Of a stretch of 64,000 bases of DNA, positions 36,801 to 42,992 are shown one piece after another (the first letter of the stretch is position 1; each line of letters starts with the position of its first letter). Location of the stretch: positions 1-64,000 of the forward strand of contig JAOTOL010001398.1 in assembly GCA_034440575.1 (NCBI GenBank), read 5' to 3'. A model generated the notes under the pieces. That model saw only the letters and a list, made by a program, of their open reading frames with translations, was not told where the DNA came from and searched no databases. The position numbers and the translations under genes are program-made. Source of the DNA: Imbricaverruca yamaguchii (taxonomy: Eukaryota > Arthropoda > Thecostraca > Neoverrucidae).

Positions 36801-37225
36801 ATAGTCGGTATGTTAGGACGGGGATAGCCATGAAGTTAATGTGTTAAACTCTGGGTACCACAGGTCCCGGGTTCAACACTCGCACATCTCGGAACGTTTC
36901 CTAATCCCGCGGCCCGCCGGCGAAACAGTGTGGGTGGCGCCATTAGCCGTGAATGTGCATAAAGTGCGTCGAAACCCACCCAATAAACAAACAACAAACT
37001 GGATGTTGAGCTGTTGTGACAAGGATGTGTATTCACCATTTGGTAGGTGGTAGGTTCCGGGCGTTTCCACGGGACACTTATCCCGGCCGTAGAGGCAGCT
37101 TGTTGGCATCAGCAGCGTGCACTCGTCACCTAATCTGACGTCATTTGTCTCTGCAGCTGGTGCACACTGATCTCCGCAGCATCAACCGCGGAGAGCGGGA
37201 AGTCGTCTTCATAACATGCCAGTGA
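3682..37225 (+). CDS. ndl: Nudel-like modular pseudoprotease, 17 exons, 5' end outside window
   Basis: Seen: 17 exons join with matching phases (join 3682-3851, 10036-10149, 11715-11808, 15596-15685, 17096-17303, 18613-18733, 20124-20241, 21750-21938, 22843-22987, 24334-24548, 26324-26408, 28304-28397, 30444-30576, 31135-31236, 32046-32213, 35861-35996, 37157-37225). After one leading base the sum is 2250 nt, or 749 codons plus stop. Order: LDLa modules (residues 1-94), SRCR-like (about 95-255), trypsin-like (about 267-488), LDLa (489-660), SRCR-like (about 683-749). Known: in Drosophila, Nudel is a secreted follicle-cell LDLa/trypsin mosaic needed for eggshell integrity and dorsoventral signalling, and its second protease-like domain is degenerate. 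Inferred: the WP..V..YVNG, SWVL, RVD and LLHL..PV..S..V.P pattern fits that domain. The catalytic protease domain would lie upstream. Other LDLa/SRCR/trypsin mosaics (corin, enteropeptidase or Tequila type) are possible. Confidence 0.68.
3884..4040 (+). mobile_element. tRNA-derived SINE, family 1
   Basis: It starts GGGACGAGTAGTCCAGGG (A-box-like) and holds TGTGGGTTCGAGTCTCG (B-box). The CTCACAATCGAAAGG region resembles tRNA-Val(CAC). The tail is GTCGATGTGTCG...AACCAATAACCAAC. It begins 33 bp after exon 1. Confidence 0.88.
4198..4244. repeat. 20-bp near-perfect inverted repeat, 7-nt loop
   Basis: Arms 4198-4217 and 4225-4244 (TTGACCTCTATATATAAC and its complement) differ by one base. Unit B has the same place at about 7055-7105 with more mismatches. 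Confidence 0.8.
4384..4541 (+). mobile_element. SINE family 1, with target-site duplication
   Basis: Same A-box, B-box and tail. It is flanked by direct repeats CTGGTTCTCCTGC before and after, the mark of LINE-driven insertion. Confidence 0.9.
5097..6540 (+). mobile_element. CR1-like LINE reverse-transcriptase fragment, 5'-truncated, broken
   Basis: Frames in order read [19 protein letters not shown], then [15 protein letters not shown] (RT motif A), [10 protein letters not shown] (catalytic FADD) and [16 protein letters not shown], followed by the usual CR1/Jockey C-terminal region. Several frameshifts and stops. The endonuclease part is absent. Known: such elements copy themselves through RNA and can mobilise SINEs; this copy is dead. 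Confidence 0.85.
6775..6935 (+). mobile_element. SINE family 1 (unit B copy)
   Basis: Counterpart of the copy at 3884, carried by the 2.9-kb duplication. Confidence 0.88.
7240..7399 (+). mobile_element. SINE family 1 (unit B copy)
   Basis: Counterpart of the copy at 4384; the CTGGTTCTCCTGC flanks are kept. Confidence 0.9.
7930..9415 (+). mobile_element. CR1-like LINE fragment, duplicate copy
   Basis: Same element in unit B, slightly less damaged: a 100-residue frame at 8141-8443 holds [17 protein letters not shown] and the next frame holds the DKCKIMHV region. The part around FADD is frame-broken. Confidence 0.85.
9823..9981 (+). mobile_element. SINE family 1 with perfect 15-bp target-site duplication
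   Basis: Full tRNA head and tail. GAATCAGTCATGACG stands at 9809-9823 and again at 9982-9996, so the insertion is recent. Confidence 0.93.
10036..10149 (+). CDS. ndl: nudel-like exon 2: LDLa module
   Basis: Acceptor TTCCAG ends at 10035 and donor GTGGGT starts at 10150 (phase 1). The last T of exon 1 plus GC makes Cys, then [15 protein letters not shown] and [18 protein letters not shown], a clear LDLa core with the acidic Ca-binding motif. The exon's last codons (GEDEEDC) and its donor are the seed of the minisatellite that follows at once. Confidence 0.85.
10126..11215 (+). repeat. Exon 2 donor-edge minisatellite, about 20-29-bp units
   Basis: Units of GAGGACTGTGGTGGGTTAGG(GC) repeat from the end of exon 2. 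Each carries the last coding bases (GAG GAC TGT G) and the donor GTGGGT. Unit length varies through extra GACGAG steps. Confidence 0.93.
11715..11808 (+). CDS. ndl: nudel-like exon 3: start of SRCR-like domain
   Basis: Acceptor TTCGCAG ends at 11714 and donor GTGAGT starts at 11809 (phase 2). It reads [17 protein letters not shown] and GIVAIKS. The GIVAIKSH...LWSPIC run across the next junction resembles the start of an SRCR domain. The donor hexamer lies inside a 16-bp duplication flanking a SINE, so a second identical donor exists at 12049. Confidence 0.75.
11817..12040 (+). mobile_element. SINE family 2 (plus a short SINE tail) inserted at exon 3's donor
   Basis: It holds the family-2 body (GGGACATTTCCCAATCGCG, GTGTGGGCGGCGCCATTAG, then AAACAAACAA) and a second tail (GCGCCCTAAAGCCCAAATAAC). 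The 16-mer AAGTCGCAGTGAGTGG occurs at 11801-11816 and 12041-12056. AAGTCGCA also occurs at 11990-11997, so two insertions may have used the same site. Confidence 0.82.
12336..12402. repeat. 18-bp tandem repeat (GGATCCGGGCTCCG type), about 4 copies
   Basis: GAGCGGATCCGGGCTCC repeats four times with GGGTGG variants. Intronic, no gene seen. Confidence 0.8.
12590..12792. repeat. 9-bp tandem repeat (ACATGCCCC type)
   Basis: About 20 copies of a 9-mer around CATGCCCCA/CATGCTCCA. All frames look open but the peptides are artefacts of the repeat. Confidence 0.9.
13620..13705 (+). mobile_element. 5'-truncated SINE family 1
   Basis: Only the body and tail (GACCAATCGGCGTGAGAG ... CGTAAAACCAATA) are present. 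ACTGAGTGCACAAAAT flanks both ends as target-site duplication. Confidence 0.9.
13803..13965 (+). mobile_element. tRNA-derived SINE family 3
   Basis: It contains CAGGGTTCGATTCCCGCGG (B-box), then GGCAGGCGATGCCGCATGG and a GAGTGCGTC...CCAACC tail. It shares its layout with the copy at 17385. Confidence 0.7.
14189..14340 (+). mobile_element. SINE family 1
   Basis: Full head with small changes (CACAACCGCAAGGGTG). The flank GAGTATGAAAG occurs before and after as target-site duplication. Confidence 0.88.
15596..15685 (+). CDS. ndl: nudel-like exon 4: SRCR-like core
   Basis: Acceptor ACGTTTCAG ends at 15595 and donor GTAGGT starts at 15686 (phase 2). It reads [15 protein letters not shown] and [12 protein letters not shown], matching the W-x-x-V/I-C ... 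V/I-C-x-x-L spacing of SRCR domains. The last 25 or so bases and the donor are repeated in tandem downstream for about 860 bp. Confidence 0.75.
15660..16545 (+). repeat. Exon 4 donor-edge minisatellite, 37-bp units, about 22 copies
   Basis: The unit GACCTCATCTGCGACTACC... through TCCACCAGGGGTAGGTCT starts inside exon 4 (LICDYLHQG codons) and carries its donor GTAGGT. Some copies have GATACC insertions. Confidence 0.94.
17096..17303 (+). CDS. ndl: nudel-like exon 5: SRCR-like, C-terminal part
   Basis: Chosen acceptor CGGCAG ends at 17095, giving phase agreement with exon 4 (GG plus C). Donor GTATCG starts at 17304 (phase 0). It reads [29 protein letters not shown] and [16 protein letters not shown]. 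The other two frames give an Arg-rich peptide or early stops. The polypyrimidine tract is weak, so the acceptor is less sure than the donor. Confidence 0.6.
17385..17522 (+). mobile_element. tRNA-derived SINE family 3
   Basis: It starts GGGGCGTCGGTAGCTCAG (A-box), with GGGGTTCGATTCCCCGCGG (B-box) and tail GAGTGCGTCGTAAGACC. It is too degenerate in the anticodon arm to be a working tRNA. Confidence 0.78.
18366..18525 (+). mobile_element. SINE family 1 with target-site duplication
   Basis: Complete copy. CAATTGCACGAT flanks both ends. It lies about 90 bp before exon 6. Confidence 0.92.
18613..18733 (+). CDS. ndl: nudel-like exon 6: end of SRCR-like and link to protease-like domain
   Basis: Acceptor CGCCAG ends at 18612 and donor GTCAGT starts at 18734 (phase 1). 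It reads [16 protein letters not shown], then PCGRRPAL and NNTGPVS. The CGRRP segment is like the Cys linker before an S1 protease domain, but there is no R-I-V-G-G cleavage site after it; the joined sequence runs on as VSGAGTWP. The acceptor context is poor, so the start may shift by a few codons. Confidence 0.62.
18734..19225 (+). repeat. Exon 6 donor-edge repeat (GTGTCGCA type) and a nested ~50-bp repeat
   Basis: From the donor GTCAGTGTCGCAAC onward, short GTGTCGCA(A/T) units repeat to about 18930. Longer units (GGTTCAGTTGCTGTCACA with TAGTGGTGGGTGTG) follow to 19225. Confidence 0.85.
19672..19995 (+). repeat. 30-bp minisatellite (GTTATGCGGATGTCCCGACA type)
   Basis: About nine copies of a 30-mer with TTTACAGGTG or TGTACAGGTG. 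They end about 130 bp before exon 7, so they are not anchored on it. Confidence 0.93.
20009..20067 (+). mobile_element. Short SINE 3' tail (family 4), with target-site duplication
   Basis: A 59-bp insert ending GACGCGCCCCTAAGCCCAAA..., flanked by CGACATCCACAA on both sides. Only the tail is left. Confidence 0.75.
20124..20241 (+). CDS. ndl: nudel-like exon 7: trypsin-like domain, His region
   Basis: Acceptor CTTGCAG ends at 20123 and donor GTGAGA starts at 20242 (phase 2). It reads [17 protein letters not shown] then [18 protein letters not shown]. In active S1 proteases this is C-G-G-T-L...W-V-L-T-A-A-H-C. Here Cys42 is Ser, His57 is Asp and Cys58 is Ala, so the catalytic His and the whole C42-C58 disulfide are lost together. 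Confidence 0.85.
21750..21938 (+). CDS. ndl: nudel-like exon 8: trypsin-like domain, Asp region
   Basis: Acceptor CCGTTTCAG ends at 21749 and donor GTGAGG starts at 21939 (phase 2). It reads [34 protein letters not shown] and [16 protein letters not shown]. The D-V-M-L-L-H-L stretch is the Asp102 region and the Asp is kept. The RVD...LLHL pattern is like the Nudel DUF1986 family. Confidence 0.88.
21986..22146 (+). mobile_element. SINE family 1
   Basis: Complete copy starting 47 bp after exon 8. Confidence 0.9.
22843..22987 (+). CDS. ndl: nudel-like exon 9: trypsin-like domain, C-terminal lobe
   Basis: Acceptor GATTGCAG ends at 22842 and donor GTCGGT starts at 22988 (phase 0). It reads [16 protein letters not shown] (equivalent of C-x-x-x-G-W-G) and [14 protein letters not shown] (equivalent of M-L-C-A-G...S-C-Q-G-D-S-G). 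The exon stops just before the catalytic Ser motif. Confidence 0.85.
23895..24333 (+). repeat. Exon 10 acceptor-edge minisatellite, 39-bp units, about 11 copies
   Basis: Each unit holds CCTCCCCCACAG followed by AGCGAGGTGGCCTGGTCTGA, that is the pyrimidine tract, acceptor and first codons of exon 10. The unit is 13 codons. A TGA at 24268-24270 and a damaged unit near 24236-24255 close the frame further up. Confidence 0.94.
24334..24548 (+). CDS. ndl: nudel-like exon 10: trypsin-like domain, Ser region and end
   Basis: Acceptor CCCCCACAG ends at 24333 and donor GTGAGC starts at 24549 (phase 2). Joined to exon 9 it reads ARCQ then [16 protein letters not shown], where an active enzyme has C-Q-G-D-S-G-G-P-L-V. 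A Ser may align if a three-residue insertion is allowed, but Asp194 is Trp and the GDSGG motif is gone. It continues [16 protein letters not shown] and ends GQELLG. An identical acceptor one repeat upstream (24295) would add [13 protein letters not shown] in frame. Confidence 0.85.
24583..25470 (+). repeat. GTGGTGGTATGGTGGTC-type minisatellite
   Basis: Simple G/T-rich array starting about 35 bp after exon 10's donor. It reads as Gly/Val/Trp or His/Thr/Pro repeats in any frame; these are not proteins. Confidence 0.92.
26122..26224 (+). mobile_element. SINE family 2, 5'-truncated
   Basis: GGACATTTCCCAATCCCGCG, GTGTGGGCGGCGCCATTAG and the AAACAAACAA tail are present. It ends about 100 bp before exon 11. 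Confidence 0.85.
26324..26408 (+). CDS. ndl: nudel-like exon 11: first half of LDLa module
   Basis: Acceptor ACCGGCAG ends at 26323 and donor GTCAGT starts at 26409 (phase 0). Of the three frames only this one fits both the incoming phase and an LDLa module: [17 protein letters not shown], which joins exon 12 as ...[17 protein letters not shown] at 26313-26315 limits the start. The last 29 bases plus donor form the 44-bp repeat that follows. Confidence 0.8.
26380..27310 (+). repeat. Exon 11 donor-edge minisatellite, 44-bp units, about 20 copies
   Basis: The unit CCCTCGGGGCGTGTCTGC...CAGCAAGGTCAGTGCAGGCTGT holds the last 29 bp of exon 11 and its donor GTCAGT. The 3' copies change CCCCAGCAAG to CCCTGACAAG. 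Single-base indels occur in three copies. Confidence 0.95.
28304..28397 (+). CDS. ndl: nudel-like exon 12: LDLa module end
   Basis: Acceptor TTTTGTGCACAG ends at 28303 and donor GTACGT starts at 28398 (phase 1). It reads [17 protein letters not shown], a textbook LDLa Ca-binding half, then [12 protein letters not shown], the start of the next Cys-rich module. Confidence 0.92.
28697..28797 (+). repeat. Direct repeat of about 35 bp
   Basis: TCCATTTTGCGTTCCTCAGC with CATCACTAGAACCTT occurs at about 28697 and again at about 28760. Intronic. Confidence 0.8.
30013..30443 (+). repeat. (AACC)n arrays flanked by copies of exon 13's acceptor edge
   Basis: CCGGCAGGGCGCGCCGAGG, a SINE-like tail (GATGCGCCCTTAAACCCCC) and (AACC)n follow one another twice (about 44 bp, then about 265 bp). 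Then the real acceptor CGGGCAG and GGTGCGCCGAGG of exon 13 follow. GTTGGCTG precedes the second and third copies of the acceptor edge. Confidence 0.92.
30444..30576 (+). CDS. ndl: nudel-like exon 13: LDLa module
   Basis: Acceptor GTCGGGCAG ends at 30443 and donor GTGAGC starts at 30577 (phase 2). It reads [15 protein letters not shown], then [19 protein letters not shown] and CPAFLR. The acceptor edge is found twice more upstream, flanking AACC-repeat blocks. Confidence 0.88.
30872..31035 (+). mobile_element. SINE family 2, near full length
   Basis: Head GGCGAGTAGCTAAGGTGTTG, B-box-like TGGGTTCAACGCTCGC, then GGGACATTTCCCACTCCCG and GTGTGGGCGGCGCCATTAG. It defines the family's full layout. 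Confidence 0.85.
31135..31236 (+). CDS. ndl: nudel-like exon 14: LDLa module
   Basis: Acceptor TATCCGCAG ends at 31134 and donor GTAGAC starts at 31237 (phase 2). It reads [21 protein letters not shown], a slightly degenerate LDLa Ca site, then [10 protein letters not shown], the start of the next module completed in exon 15. Confidence 0.85.
32046..32213 (+). CDS. ndl: nudel-like exon 15: LDLa module and linker
   Basis: Acceptor TCACTGCAG ends at 32045 and donor GTCAGT starts at 32214 (phase 2). It reads [19 protein letters not shown] then [11 protein letters not shown] (LDLa acidic end), a linker, and [10 protein letters not shown] with an N-glycosylation sequon (NVT). The donor edge is repeated downstream in a 25-bp array about 1.3 kb long. 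Confidence 0.85.
32214..33480 (+). repeat. Exon 15 donor-edge minisatellite, 25-bp units, about 50 copies
   Basis: Units CTGCTGGGGTCGGTGTTGGC/TTCAGC + GCGGT/CCGGT begin at exon 15's last codons (CTG GG|GTCAGT). Two main variants alternate irregularly. Confidence 0.95.
33660..35740 (+). repeat. 20-bp minisatellite (CTACCTACTGTATCCACTGT)
   Basis: About 100 units, with a longer variant holding GTGTGCACTATCAGCTTACTG at intervals. Several frames are open for hundreds of codons ([12 protein letters not shown] type) only because of the repeat. It fills the intron up to about 120 bp before exon 16. Confidence 0.95.
35861..35996 (+). CDS. ndl: nudel-like exon 16: C-terminal SRCR-like domain
   Basis: Acceptor CGACCTCAG ends at 35860 and donor GTGTTT starts at 35997 (phase 0). 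It reads [32 protein letters not shown] and [13 protein letters not shown], the G-x-W...W-S...V-C-x-x-L-G-Y pattern of SRCR domains. One usual Cys (after W-x-x-V) is missing. The donor is weak. Confidence 0.8.
36101..36149 (+). mobile_element. SINE 3' tail (family 4), 49 bp, with target-site duplication
   Basis: It contains GGGCGCCTTAAAGCCCAGAT and is flanked by CCACTGCAAACAA at 36088-36100 and 36150-36162. Confidence 0.85.
36816..36992 (+). mobile_element. SINE family 2
   Basis: Head GGACGGGGATAGCC..., CCCGGGTTCAACACTCGC, GTGTGGGTGGCGCCATTAG, tail AATAAACAAACAAC. It lies in the last intron, 165 bp before exon 17. Confidence 0.85.
37157..37225 (+). CDS. ndl: nudel-like terminal exon 17: end of SRCR-like domain
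   Basis: Acceptor GTCTCTGCAG ends at 37156. It reads [19 protein letters not shown] then TCQ and TGA (37223-37225); the V-F-I-T-C end is typical of an SRCR domain's last strand. No AATAAA is obvious close downstream, so the polyadenylation site is not placed. Confidence 0.78.
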   Translation: MVHTDLRSINRGEREVVFITCQ

Positions 37226-37229
37226 GGAG

Positions 37230-37670
37230 CAACTCCGGCATCGCTGGCATCGCCAGCATCGTTCGCATCGCCGGCATCCTTTGCACCGCCGGTATCGCCA
37301 GCATCTGCAGCCTGCGGCGACTCCGCGATCCGTGGCGTGCGCTCAGCAGTCTGATCTTGTCCACGACGGTTGTTGTGGCTGTTGCAGAGGACGAGCTCGA
37401 ACTCGTGCACGTTCAGCGCGCCCGGGTTCACCTTTGCTCGCTGAATTGTTACGCTTGACTGTTGGCTACGTTGGTTGCAGTTGTCGCACGCTGGCGACGT
37501 TAGTGATTGAACGACCTAGGCGAATACTTGCGTGCATAATAACCTAGGCGAATATTTACTTAATAATCTAGGCGAATACTTACATACTTCATAGCCTAGG
37601 CTAATACTTGCGTACTTAATAACCTAGGCGAATATTTACATACTTAATAACCTAGATGAAGGCTATTGGA
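37230..37670. repeat. Short tandem repeats after gene 1's stop
   Basis: GCATCGCC(A/G) 9-mers run at about 37240-37310, and AACCTAGGCGAATA(C/T)TTAC units of about 35 bp at 37510-37660. Part of the first may be 3' UTR. Confidence 0.8.
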
Positions 37671-39225
37671 TCAATTCGCTATTTAAAGGCGTCTGCGGGG
37701 TCCGTATATTCGTAGTTTCGCGTCTTGTAGTGAGCACGAGATGTTGGACTGGCGTTTCTGCTTTTGGCAGTCGCTTCTGCAAAAGCGCTGACATCACGAG
37801 GAAACCGACCTCGATTGTCTTCCGATGTTGCGATATACCAGTAATTTTGACAACACACAAGACACATGTATTGGTCGTTCGAAAGATCGCACATGCCGAT
37901 GCAAGGGCCTGCTGTTGAAGCTGTTTCCTATGTTGTGTGCTTAGTGTTCTGAAGTTAGCTCGTTGATTTAAAGCCTGTGATCTCGTAATGCTTCGAGGAA
38001 CACAGAAATGCGTCGTCGCTCGTTTTTCTGGAAAGCTGATGCGAGAGTACCCGGCAATTTGGTATATGCAGTTGCGAATCAATAGCGTTGGATCTTCAAT
38101 TGATCCTATTCAGCGTCCAAACGCTGGAGGTTGAGTGTGTTGCTCTGTGAACAGCTGTTGGCTTGGACCGGCAGCTCGCTTCTGCGCCACTCACGCTCAT
38201 TCGCTTCGCCAACATGTCCATGGGCTCCTCAAACCCTGGCCTGGCTCGTTCGAGGCACTACCTAAATGGAAGACTGCATCCGTCGCGACGTGTGTGGAAA
38301 CAATGAACTTATTGACCAGGCAATTTATATCGATTAATTTATGAGTGTGCGCGCGCCTGTTCAGGCCCTCGCACATCCACACATCGGCGAATACATGGCG
38401 TTCGACTCTGAACCGTTTGGAGTTCGGCTGCAGTACTTGGTGGTGTTGTTGAACCCACAGCAGTGTGATATCTCAAAGGAAAAAAACTGGCCATAAATGC
38501 ATTTCTCGACTATTTTTATGCCGTATTTCTGGCGCTATTGTATCAGCAAATGATTGAAGCATACGAAGTCACAGCTTTTATGACGATTTTCACAGGATTT
38601 GACGTAGAAATAAGCCGATGAACATGGACAACATTACGTGTGAAAAAAAAACGACGCAGACGTGCACAAATGTCGCAGTTTGACGATTGATAAAGGTAAG
38701 CTGCATTCTGGAAACCTGGACAAGTGAGATGAAATGGTAGCTGAGAACATTCTCATTGCGTTAAGCAATCCAAAAAGATATACACCAATTAACAATACGC
38801 TATTTGTCGTCGAGCAATCGGCAATTACAATAGTCGTTCAACTTCTTAGTACCTCGAAGTTCAAGTAAGGTTTAAAAAAATGCACGACTGCGCACAGCCA
38901 GAGGCCAATCTCAATGAGATCAGCGATCCTTTGACTATATGTGCCGTAAGTTTCAGCTGCACCTAGCCGCTCTAGCACGGATAGTGATCAATTGTATCCC
39001 GACAGGCCGCGGTGCTGTGCGGTGGCCAGCCCGGGCGGCACGGGGAAGTCCGAGTCGAACGTCGTGACGCGTCGGCTGGCTTTTTCTTCTTTTTTTATAA
39101 ATAAATTTAATCCGAGTTGTCTGGGTGACTTGAGGAGCCAGGGTTCTATTGCTAAGCAGAGCTTGTTGCGTGAACCCTGGCCCCACCACCCGATTCATGA
39201 ACTCCAGTTCAACGGCACAATTTAG
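37670..39225. other. Intergenic stretch, no gene seen
   Basis: I see no exon chain, RNA gene or known element. Short open frames lack domain signs. Confidence 0.55.
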
Positions 39226-39324
39226 ACAGAAAGTTTAACGTGCCGCCAGTGCACCGACACGGCCGCCCGGTAGCTCGTCCTTTATCGCGCCAGCTGCCAA
39301 CTGACACTCCCGGCCGGGGGCTAA

Positions 39325-39420
39325 ATGCGAGCGCGCGAAGCGACTCGAACCCTGTGTTGCCAGTACAGGGGAGACCAGTGCAGGCCAGCGCTCAAACCAA
39401 CTGAGCTACCTGGGCGTCTT
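39325..39420 (-). repeat. tRNA-like SINE head or tRNA pseudogene
   Basis: Read on the minus strand: GCCCAGGTAGCTCAGTTGG (A-box) ... ACACAGGGTTCGAGTCGC (B-box). The anticodon and T arms do not pair fully, so a working tRNA is unlikely. It may be a SINE unlike the other families here. Confidence 0.6.
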
Positions 39421-39704
39421 CACCGGGTGACCTGATCCAGTGGTTGCTATGCCAAAAAGTCCCCTAACTGACGAGGCGACTGAGTCGAGATAGGTCACGC
39501 ACAGCGTCTCCCACGGCAGGGAAGCCGTCTTTGCCTGTAAGGTTCGGGTCATTGTGGTTGGATTTTGCGTACAGTGAACATGGAGGTGCCCGTCAGCAGA
39601 AGAATTGGTGGACTTGTCAACCAGTGCAAGAGCGTCGGGGCGTGGGAACTAGCTCACGTGTTTAATTATAGTATGCAGTTGGTCATGGAGAAAATCCCTC
39701 AGGG

Positions 39705-40160
39705 ATGCCTCCGAAGTGCGCCGTCGATTGTGGACTTGAGAAAGGCGACCGACTCATCGCCAAGAACTTAAAAGAAAAGTGGGTTAAGTGCATGCGAGCC
39801 CAGAATGAATTCAGAAGTCAGTTTGCAATTAATCCTTCGGGAGACGAGGTGTTCTCCGTGTCCCTGAAACGTGGTGGCCACGTCGTGAGTGATGATGAAG
39901 CCAAGACCCGCCTTGATGACGAGATCGTGAGGAGAGCGCGAGGACGACCAACTATAATCTACGATCACCTCAGCGCCCGTTCTCACCGTTGGGCATCCTC
40001 AAGAGTTACTCAACAGCACAGTTCTCTGCAGCTCGTGGAGGTTGCCAGGCAAAGTGCCCGTGCTGAGAGCATGAATGACGCAGCTTTCCTGTTGCGACAG
40101 GTGGGGTCATCACCGAATCGCCCAGGAATATTCGCGGAGCTCTCGGAAGCTCTGAAGTGA
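39705..40160 (+). CDS. Hypothetical 151-residue reading frame
   Basis: Opens ATG CCT CCG AAG and runs to TGA at 40158. It is charged and mostly helical in look, with no signal peptide, membrane segment or Cys pattern. It has segments such as VKCMRAQNEFRSQFAIN and DDEAKTRLDDEIVRRARGRP. I do not recognise the family. An intronless frame among transposons could be a transposon gene fragment, a DNA-binding adaptor or chance. A 68-residue frame just upstream (39565-39771) overlaps it. Confidence 0.3.
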   Translation: MPPKCAVDCGLEKGDRLIAKNLKEKWVKCMRAQNEFRSQFAINPSGDEVFSVSLKRGGHVVSDDEAKTRLDDEIVRRARGRPTIIYDHLSARSHRWASSRVTQQHSSLQLVEVARQSARAESMNDAAFLLRQVGSSPNRPGIFAELSEALK

Positions 40161-40169
40161 GCCAACCTG

Positions 40170-42985
40170 AGTGCATATCTTAGTGATGTATTTTGGCGTA
40201 ATTTCAGCCACTTAGGACAAAATCTTGGATCTATTCTGCTTAGCAATTATAAGGTCACATTTCCACTGCAGAATACTCGCATAACAAATGCTCACTAATA
40301 ATCATTCAAAATATGAGCACTAATGGGCTTCACTTATGACGTCACCATGATATCATCATGGATGACCGGACATCGATATTTTAATACCAGGTACACTAGA
40401 TACTCATGTAGGTGTGTGCACAATTTGAGCTATCTATCTCAATTGGTTCCCGAGAAATTTCGCGGAAGCAAAATGAGTGGAGCGGAATGCTCCCTTCCCT
40501 CTAGCAGGTATAACCTCTGACATTCCTGGGGTAAGCAATATTTAAGACAATACATTTTCACCATATGATCCAAATTTTCAGCTCTTTCGACGAAGACCAA
40601 AATCGCCCCGGTAACTAGCATACTTTGTCCGCTATGATCTATGGCCAGTTTTCCCTCGAGTTATCAGTGTGCACAGGTAAGCTGGACTTGTGACTGTATC
40701 TGGCAGGCCACTCCGCTCCTGAAGGTAACTGTTGACTGGGTGAAGCTGGAGCGGGTTGAAAGTTCCGGAATCCCCGTGTCGTTAGGCGTGCAAATGAAGC
40801 TGAAGATGTAGAGGGAGGGGATTTCGAGATCTCTGCACCAATTGCCCAGTATGTTGTTTTCATCAAAAATGTACCAAGTTAAGCGATGTTTCTGGCGATA
40901 TTTTAGTTGCGCAATCTCCCCAAAATCGTTGATTAGGCCCGTGAGTAGCCCCATATATCGGGAGACACCATGTAGTTGCCGGGCCACCTCGAGCTGGAGA
41001 GCTCCAGCACATTTATTCTGCCTTTTCTCTTCCACCGAAATAGACTTCACACGTCACCCACGTCAAAATCCGAGCGGGGGTATTGGCTAACGGCAGGACG
41101 GCATAAACCTCTGAACTCGCGACAGTTCAATGACTAGTGGCGCCACTTGCGAACATCTCTGTATTCGAAACGCCGTCACCGCATCTCTGTTGAACGATGG
41201 CGGACATCTAAAGAGGGCGCCACCAGCACTCCACGTGGCCGCCGTGAGGACAGCCACCGTCTCCCAGTGAAGGGCCTGTGACATGCGGCTTAACAAGGGA
41301 AGAAACGTCGAACTGCAACGTGGTATGATTATTTTAGTCGGTTGTCTCTGCTCGAGAGATGACGCCAGATGGGTACTCTTATAGCAGCGTGTACACTGGT
41401 GCAGTGAGCGTGCACTTTGCACGCGCACTTTGCACCAAACCGACGGTTGTTGCGCGAGTACTAGTGTACCTATTTTTACCACTGCAACTTCCTCTCCTTC
41501 CCAAGCAATAAAAATGCTATTCCGCTCCAACACCCAAGCTGGAAATTAGTCGTCGGACTCCAGCGTACGGAGTCGGGAGAGGAGCTGCAGAGTTGCGGCT
41601 ACAGTCAAACCATGGGTCAAAGTCGACTGGTGTCATGCTGCACATTCGACTGTATTTGCGCATCGACGCAAACGCAGTCGATGCCACAGTGTGTCACGCG
41701 CTCTCGCCAGACGTCCCGCCGCAAGCGATGCGAAACGAGCAGACACAATTCAGACCGTGGAACACAGCCGCCACCTCGCTGAGATAGCACCACGCGCGTA
41801 ACACAACAGCCAGCCCAAATTGTATTGCAGCTCGCGAGCCATTACAATCTCCTCACACAAAAACTTGCACCAATTCGATCTAAAATTCATCGATGTCAAC
41901 CCTGTTAACAAACGCCGATTCAACGGACGTTGACATCGCGGCGATTCAACACCCCCCCGCGGCTCGGCGTTCGACCCCCGGCGTCCAACACACGGCGTCA
42001 GACCCCCGGCTCCGACATCGCACCCCGTAAGAAAGCACAACTCGCGCCAGGGCCTCCACAATAACACACAGCTGGTCAGAGACGTGCAAACTGGCGCGCG
42101 GCGGATGGAGTCACCACTTCTCACGGAGACTTCGAGTGCCCCGGCCACCATGCCGGCGGCCCCTCGCTGCATGGCGGCCGGGCGACGGGCGCTTCACGCC
42201 GGGAGCATCATCCCGGGCGCCTGCGGGAGCCTTATGCCGGGCGACTGGTGTCCCGTCGGCCGTTTGTGCACACGCACAGCTGCCGACATACGACAGCGGT
42301 GCGCCGCATTGGGCGGAACACACGCGACAATATCACACGGGTCGCCCCTCGCGCGGGCCGCCGCGTTCGCTGCAACTGCGAGCTGCAGCTCGCAACCGCC
42401 CGACGCGTGCAAGACGTAAAGCTTAGGAAATCATCACCGATGGCACCGCGGTCGAGACGCACGACGGCGCGACGCGCCACAGGCCCGCGAGGTTCCGGCG
42501 TGCCGCACCTCGTAAGGTCACACCGATGGTAGGTCCGCCTGCCGACCACTAACCTCTGGCACAAGGTCTGCACGAGGCACTCGGACAACACACGTCCACG
42601 TCCACCACGGCCGTCCAAAAGTCGGACGGCGTACATCCATGGCGTCGTAGTCGACCCGAGCTCGTCCACATACACATATACACACACACACGCACACGTG
42701 GACGCGTGGTATCCAGCCGGTATCGCGTGGTATCCAGCCGTGGTATCCACACACACACACAAACACACGCAAATACACGCAAATACACACAAACAACAAA
42801 CGCGAACCACAGACGGCCACCCCGGTGACAGGCCACTCCCACGACCGCCACCACGGCTCATGGGTCACGGGTCACGTAGGCTGCGATGTGGCAAGCAACA
42901 AGGTCGGTCCAACTATGAAACAACTGACACACTCCCATGATTAAAGACGGCGTGCCACTCGCACCGGGACCCCTGAGACGCGCCA
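40170..42985. other. Intergenic stretch, G/C-rich towards 42-42.8 kb, no gene seen
   Basis: Several overlapping open frames occur in the G/C-rich part but with no domain and no consistent codon bias. A CA-rich stretch lies at 42680-42800. Confidence 0.5.
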
Positions 42986-42992
42986 CTCTAGA

